DNA of 10,378 bases from positions 1 through 10,378 of the forward strand of contig PAGS01000043.1 in assembly GCA_002705465.1 (NCBI GenBank). Direction: 5' to 3'. This document shows, piece by piece, positions 7,065 through 10,378 of this stretch (within the stretch, counting starts at the first letter, position 1; every line of letters starts with the position of its first letter). The notes beneath the pieces were generated by a model. That model saw only the letters and a program-made list of their open reading frames with translations, did no database searches and was not told the DNA's origin. This DNA is from Halieaceae bacterium (lineage in GTDB: Bacteria; Pseudomonadota; Gammaproteobacteria; Pseudomonadales; Halieaceae). The position numbers and the translations under genes were made by a program.

Positions 7065-7610
7065 ATGGCGATCAGCGATCACAATCTTGTCTGGGTCGAC
7101 ATGGAAATGACTGGATTGATACCTGAGGTCGACAGGGTCATTGAAATTGCGACCATTGTCACCGATAGCCATCTGAACGTGTTGGCCGAGGGCCCGGTGA
7201 TTGCGATTAAACAGCCCGACGCGGCATTAGAGGCGATGGATGAGTGGAACACGTGCACCCACTCGACATCGGGTTTGGTCGAGCGCGTACGATTGAGCGC
7301 GGTCTCTGAGCAGATGGCGAGTGGCATGACGTTGGACTTCCTGAGGGAATGGGTACCAGAGGGCATGTCGCCAATGTGCGGGAATTCTATCTGTCAGGAC
7401 AGGCGCTTCATGGCGCGGCACATGCCAGCCCTCGAAAAGTACTTTCATTACCGCAATCTCGACGTGAGCACGCTGAAAATACTGGCGCAGCGCTGGCGGC
7501 CCGATCTGCCGGATCTGCCCAAACAAGGTGCGCATCAGGCTCTGGCAGACATCCGGGAGTCGATAGAGGAACTGCGTCATTATCGGACGCACTTTCTGCG
7601 GGTGGATTGA
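7065..7610 (+). CDS. orn: Oligoribonuclease
   Basis: A 3'-5' exonuclease that degrades the 2-5 nt RNA fragments left by processive RNases, and linear dinucleotides such as pGpG. It is essential in E. coli and cytoplasmic. The 181-residue protein is full length and a close match to the family. The DEDDh catalytic set is intact: D12 and E14 in [10 protein letters not shown]112 in the [11 protein letters not shown] block, H157 and D162 in [10 protein letters not shown]. The family blocks [17 protein letters not shown] and [13 protein letters not shown] are all present. Position 110 is Cys where E. coli has Gly, a minor change. It is divergent from rsgA with a 99-bp gap and convergent with queG. 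Together with the RNase II-family gene in this window it would complete the RNA decay route to mononucleotides. Confidence 0.98.
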   Translation: MAISDHNLVWVDMEMTGLIPEVDRVIEIATIVTDSHLNVLAEGPVIAIKQPDAALEAMDEWNTCTHSTSGLVERVRLSAVSEQMASGMTLDFLREWVPEGMSPMCGNSICQDRRFMARHMPALEKYFHYRNLDVSTLKILAQRWRPDLPDLPKQGAHQALADIRESIEELRHYRTHFLRVD

Positions 7611-7614
7611 GCGT

Positions 7615-7670
7615 CTTTTTCAGCGGTGTCGGTTCGGTCGTGCTCTTTCAGCGGTCTTGGTTCAGCTGTG
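7615..7670. repeat. Contiguous 28-bp tandem repeat at the orn/queG junction
   Basis: Two adjacent 28-bp units, 7615-7642 and 7643-7670, match at 22 of 28 positions by hand alignment with no gap; both contain TTTCAGCGGT and GGTTC. The second unit covers the queG stop codon (7662-7664) and its last two sense codons. The corresponding site in the first unit reads TCG rather than TCA. It fills most of the 51-bp gap between the converging genes. No hairpin plus U-run is seen, so it does not look like an intrinsic terminator. It is probably an old local duplication. Confidence 0.6.
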
Positions 7671-8744
7671 TTGGGCCAACGCCCAGCGCACGTGTTCTCG
7701 CACCAGTGAAGACGGGTCATCTAGCGCTGCGGTCAACGCAGCGCTAATCTCAGGATTCGACGGCGCGTTGCCCAGTGCCACGGCGACGTTTCGGCGCCAG
7801 CACTCAAAGCCGATCCGCCTGATCGCTGATCCCTCGGTCTTTGACAAAAACGTCGCCTCGTCCCAGCTAAAGCATTCGAGCAAGCTGATGGCGTCAAGCG
7901 CGTGTCGCGGTGAGAAATCGGGCTCCGCGGTCTGCTGCGCAAATTTATTCCACGGGCATGCAATCTGACAGTCATCGCACCCATAAATGCGATTTCCCAT
8001 GGATTTGCGAAGGGGCTCCGGTATGGCGCCGTGGTATTCGATAGTGAGATAAGAGATGCATTTGCGGGCATCCAGCACCCATGGGGCGGTGAATGCCTGG
8101 GTTGGACAAATATCAAGGCACGCGCGGCACGTACCGCAGTGTTCGGTCCTTTGTGGCGGATCGAGCGGCAGTGGGATGTCGGTATAGATTTCACCGAGAA
8201 AGAACCACGAGCCCGCCTTGTCGTTGATCAGCATCGTGTTTTTGCCAATCCAGCCGAGCCCAGCGTTCTCCGCCAGCGCCCGCTCCATGACTGGCGCGCT
8301 GTCAACAAATGCTCGGTAGCGTCCTTTGCCGAGCTCGTTGTCTATTCGCTTGGCCAGTTTGGCCAGACGCCCGCGCATCACTTTGTGATAGTCACGGCCC
8401 AGGGCATACCGCGAGACATAAGCCTTTTCAGCATCGGCCAGCACCGCTTCCGGCGCCTCACCCGACGGCAGATAATCCATCCGCGCGCTGATCACGGTAC
8501 AGGTGCCCGGGACCAAAGACTCGGGGCGACTGCGTTTGTCCCCGTGACCGGCCATCCAGGTCATATCGCCGTGGTAGCCCGCGTCGAGCCACTCGGCGAG
8601 ATGATCGCGGTGTTGGCCAAGGTCGACCCCGGTGAATCCCAATGCCTGAAAACCAAGCTCAGATCCCCAATGCCTGATAGTGGCCAAGAGGTCTCCGGTG
8701 CCCTCATCGGGCGGGCCGCTGTCAAAATTCGAGCGCTCGGTCAT
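7662..8744 (-). CDS. queG: Epoxyqueuosine reductase QueG
   Basis: A cobalamin-dependent iron-sulfur enzyme that reduces epoxyqueuosine to queuosine at the wobble position of GUN-anticodon tRNAs, the last step of Q biosynthesis. The 360-residue protein carries two 4Fe-4S motifs: C203, C206, C209 and C213 (CGTCRACLDICP), then C256, C259 and C263 (GCDDCQIACPWN). The conserved FVDSAPVMERALAENAG segment (catalytic Asp) and GWIGKNTMLI are present. A C-terminal HEAT-like helical tail (about 300-360) ends in VREHVRWAL. The start at 8744 (MTERSN) is preferred; an in-frame ATG at 8801 would overlap the tsaE start. A CACAAT lies 6 nt upstream in place of a Shine-Dalgarno. It is convergent with orn and divergent from tsaE, with 46 bp between starts. 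Genes for the earlier steps of Q synthesis are not in the window. Confidence 0.97.
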   Translation of the reverse strand: MTERSNFDSGPPDEGTGDLLATIRHWGSELGFQALGFTGVDLGQHRDHLAEWLDAGYHGDMTWMAGHGDKRSRPESLVPGTCTVISARMDYLPSGEAPEAVLADAEKAYVSRYALGRDYHKVMRGRLAKLAKRIDNELGKGRYRAFVDSAPVMERALAENAGLGWIGKNTMLINDKAGSWFFLGEIYTDIPLPLDPPQRTEHCGTCRACLDICPTQAFTAPWVLDARKCISYLTIEYHGAIPEPLRKSMGNRIYGCDDCQIACPWNKFAQQTAEPDFSPRHALDAISLLECFSWDEATFLSKTEGSAIRRIGFECWRRNVAVALGNAPSNPEISAALTAALDDPSSLVREHVRWALAQHS

Positions 8745-8750
8745 AGCCCG

Positions 8751-8784
8751 ATTGTGACAGAAGCGCGCCCTGCCGCGGTACACT
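8751..8784. promoter_or_regulatory. Divergent queG/tsaE -10-like boxes
   Basis: On the plus strand TACACT (8779-8784) sits exactly 6 nt before the tsaE ATG at 8791. GTGACA (8754-8759), a 5 of 6 match to a -35 box, lies 19 nt upstream of it. On the minus strand CACAAT (8756-8751), weaker because it lacks T1, sits exactly 6 nt before the queG ATG at 8744. Neither gene has a usable Shine-Dalgarno. If both are real, the two promoters share the same 46 bp. Confidence 0.35.
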
Positions 8785-8790
8785 CCCGCC

Positions 8791-9261
8791 ATGGCTCCCA
8801 CATTGACGTATCAACGCGAACTGTCACTCGCTGACGAAGCCGCCACCATGGGGTTGGGTGAGCGGCTTGCCAGGAATCTGGTTGCGCCACAGGTGATCTT
8901 TCTGCACGGTGAGTTGGGGGCAGGCAAGACCACATTCAGTCGGGGCTTTTTGCGCGGCCGCGGTCATGCGGGATCGGTGAAGAGCCCGACCTATACCCTG
9001 GTGGAGCCCTATGAAGAGACGGCGGGTGGCCCGGTTTATCATCTTGATCTTTACCGGTTGGGCGATTCGCAGGAGCTGGCTTTCTTGGGCTTGGAGGATT
9101 ACCTTTCAGCGGGGGGGTATCTACTGATCGAGTGGCCAGAGCGCGCGCCCAGTCAATTGCCTGCACCCACCATCACCCTCTCGCTCAGCGCGTCTGGCAC
9201 GGGCCGACTGGCTACGGTCTGCGCTGCTGATGTTGACGTGTTTGACGGTTTGGCGTGCTGA
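8791..9261 (+). CDS. tsaE: tRNA threonylcarbamoyladenosine biosynthesis ATPase TsaE
   Basis: A P-loop ATPase that works with the TsaB-TsaD complex to place the threonylcarbamoyl group on A37 of ANN-decoding tRNAs. The 156-residue protein has the full family signature: Walker A GELGAGKT at 40-47 with K46, the switch-like VKSPTYTLVEPY, the HLDLYRL Walker B-like block, and LIEWPERA near the C-terminus. The start at 8791 gives the usual family N-terminus; no Shine-Dalgarno is seen. A run of seven Gs (9111-9117) encodes Gly-Gly in the loop before YLLIEWPE. Only one base separates its stop from the amiB ATG, so the two are surely co-transcribed, as in E. coli. The nnr gene that precedes tsaE in E. 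coli is absent here, and queG lies directly upstream, divergent. Confidence 0.97.
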   Translation: MAPTLTYQRELSLADEAATMGLGERLARNLVAPQVIFLHGELGAGKTTFSRGFLRGRGHAGSVKSPTYTLVEPYEETAGGPVYHLDLYRLGDSQELAFLGLEDYLSAGGYLLIEWPERAPSQLPAPTITLSLSASGTGRLATVCAADVDVFDGLAC

Positions 9262-9262
9262 G

Positions 9263-10378
9263 ATGGGACGTGTTCGTCGCTGGGTACCGATGAGCGTGCG
9301 ATGCATAAGCGCGACCATGCTGCCCATTCGAATTGGCGTTGCTATCGTCTGCGTCCTTGGGGGTTTTTTTCACCCGCCGCCGGCACTCGCGGCTGATGTC
9401 GATGCCGTGAGGTTATGGCGCGCGCCCGATCATACCCGGGTGGTGTTGGACCTCTCTGCCTCTGCGTCGTTTACCTCGTTAACGCTTGAGAACCCTGATC
9501 GGTTCGTGGTGGATCTCGCAAAGAGCCAACTGAAAACCCCACTTTCGTCACTGCCATTAGAGGGCACGCCGATCCTTCAGGTGCGCTCTGGCGTGAGGAA
9601 GGGAACTGATCTCCGATTGGTTTTCGATCTGGTCGAAAAGGTGCGGACCGCCGTCTTTATCCTGCCTCCCAACGAATCTACGGGGCATCGCGTTGTCATT
9701 GACCTCTTCGACGATGAGGCGGTGGACGCATCCGAGCCGGTTTTGACTGTGCACTCGTTCGAAGCGCGTCGCGATATCGTTGTTGCCATCGACCCGGGCC
9801 ATGGTGGGGAAGACCCGGGCGCTTCAGGGCCCAGGGGGCTGCGCGAAAAAACGGTCGTGCTGGACATCGCGCGGCGACTGGAGACACAGCTTGCGGGTAT
9901 ACCCGGGTTTCAGCCGGTGATGACCCGCACAGGTGACTATTATGTGGCGCGCAAAAAACGCCGGGATCAGACGCGCGCTCTAAAGGCTGACCTCTTTGTC
10001 TCGATCCACGCCGATGCGTTTACCAAACCCTCCGCCAACGGTGCTTCGGTTTATGCATTGTCGTTACGAGGCGCGACCTCAGCGACCGCTCAATACCTGG
10101 CCGATAGTGAGAATACCTCTGATTTGATCGGAGGCGTGGCAGCGAATGAGAGCGATGCCATGCTCATGGACGTTCTGGCAGACCTGTCCATGACTGCGAC
10201 TTTGGACACCAGCCTCAAAGTAGGCGCCTTGGTGCTCGAACAATTGAGCGGCGTTGCGAGGTTACACAAGCGGCAGGTTGAGCAGGCAGCGTTTACGGTG
10301 CTGAAATCCGCTGACGTACCCTCCATCCTTGTCGAGACCGGTTTTATCTCCAATCCGCAGGAGGCAGAGCGACTCGCC
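9263..10378 (+). CDS. amiB: N-acetylmuramoyl-L-alanine amidase AmiB (3' end cut by window)
   Basis: A periplasmic zinc amidase that cleaves the amide bond between MurNAc and the stem peptide, splitting septal peptidoglycan during daughter-cell separation. The frame runs open for 372 codons to the last base, so the C-terminus is missing. The N-terminus has basic residues and a hydrophobic stretch (IRIGVAIVCVLGGFF) ending in PALAA, a signal peptide. An AMIN domain follows (about 48-150), usually responsible for septal targeting. The Amidase_3 domain starts with VAIDPGHGGEDPGA; its zinc ligands are H180, E195 and H249, and the catalytic glutamate is E358 in VETGFISNP. The segment at about 260-345 corresponds to the insertion that autoinhibits AmiB-type enzymes until an EnvC/NlpD-type activator binds. 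The start at 9263 lies one base after the tsaE stop and suggests coupled translation; M10 (9290) and M19 (9317) are alternatives. mutL is the expected next gene but is outside the window. Confidence 0.95.
   Translation, partial: MGRVRRWVPMSVRCISATMLPIRIGVAIVCVLGGFFHPPPALAADVDAVRLWRAPDHTRVVLDLSASASFTSLTLENPDRFVVDLAKSQLKTPLSSLPLEGTPILQVRSGVRKGTDLRLVFDLVEKVRTAVFILPPNESTGHRVVIDLFDDEAVDASEPVLTVHSFEARRDIVVAIDPGHGGEDPGASGPRGLREKTVVLDIARRLETQLAGIPGFQPVMTRTGDYYVARKKRRDQTRALKADLFVSIHADAFTKPSANGASVYALSLRGATSATAQYLADSENTSDLIGGVAANESDAMLMDVLADLSMTATLDTSLKVGALVLEQLSGVARLHKRQVEQAAFTVLKSADVPSILVETGFISNPQEAERLA

Noticed and set aside
6969..7172. N-terminal extension of rsgA overlapping the orn start
   Set aside because: The family N-terminus begins at the MTKRRLTEQQ segment, and the extension would run over the orn Shine-Dalgarno and first codons.
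8031..8834. Long plus-strand frame of 267 codons opposite queG
   Set aside because: It is a shadow of queG; the opposite strand encodes all the conserved cysteine motifs and this frame resembles nothing.
1..10378. Mobile element, defence island, CRISPR array or new gene system
   Set aside because: No transposase, integrase, phage or toxin-antitoxin gene and no spaced repeats were seen; the PIN domain at 2491 belongs to a standard PhoH fusion, not a VapC toxin.

Overview
The window reads as chromosomal DNA of a free-living gammaproteobacterium, moderately GC-rich by eye. The evidence is a gene order close to the conserved psd / rsgA | orn / queG | tsaE / amiB neighbourhood of Escherichia coli and relatives. 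By inference it is a marine lineage of the Halieaceae/Cellvibrionales type; the sequence does not prove the genus. Coding density is high and there are no insertion sequences, phage genes, CRISPR arrays, rRNAs or tRNAs.

Layout. Positions 40-2106 (minus) encode an RNase II/R-family exoribonuclease. A 384-bp divergent control region separates it from a PIN + PhoH ATPase gene (2491-3930, plus). It carries two back-to-back sigma70-type promoters, an inverted repeat over one -10 box, and a structured leader of about 205 nt. Positions 4011-5096 (minus) encode an unrecognised secreted protein that looks like an outer-membrane beta-barrel. Next come psd (5149-5979, plus), rsgA (6009-6965, minus), orn (7065-7610, plus) and queG (7662-8744, minus). 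Last are tsaE (8791-9261, plus) and amiB (9263 to the window edge, plus, cut off at its 3' end).

Functionally this is housekeeping: RNA decay (RNase II-like enzyme, with oligoribonuclease finishing the short products), translation support (RsgA in 30S maturation; QueG and TsaE in tRNA modification), phospholipid synthesis (Psd) and cell-wall splitting at division (AmiB). The genes mostly alternate in strand, so most are single transcription units; only tsaE-amiB is clearly an operon. Compared with E. coli, psd is inverted relative to rsgA, the tRNA-Gly genes between orn and queG are absent, and nnr is missing between queG and tsaE.

No new defence, mobile or biosynthetic system is visible. 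The points worth a second look are small: a repeated arrangement of a -10-like box exactly six bases before a start codon with no Shine-Dalgarno (possible leaderless mRNAs for psd, tsaE, rsgA and perhaps queG), the unknown outer-membrane protein, the divergent RNase/PhoH control region, and a contiguous 28-bp tandem repeat at the orn/queG junction.
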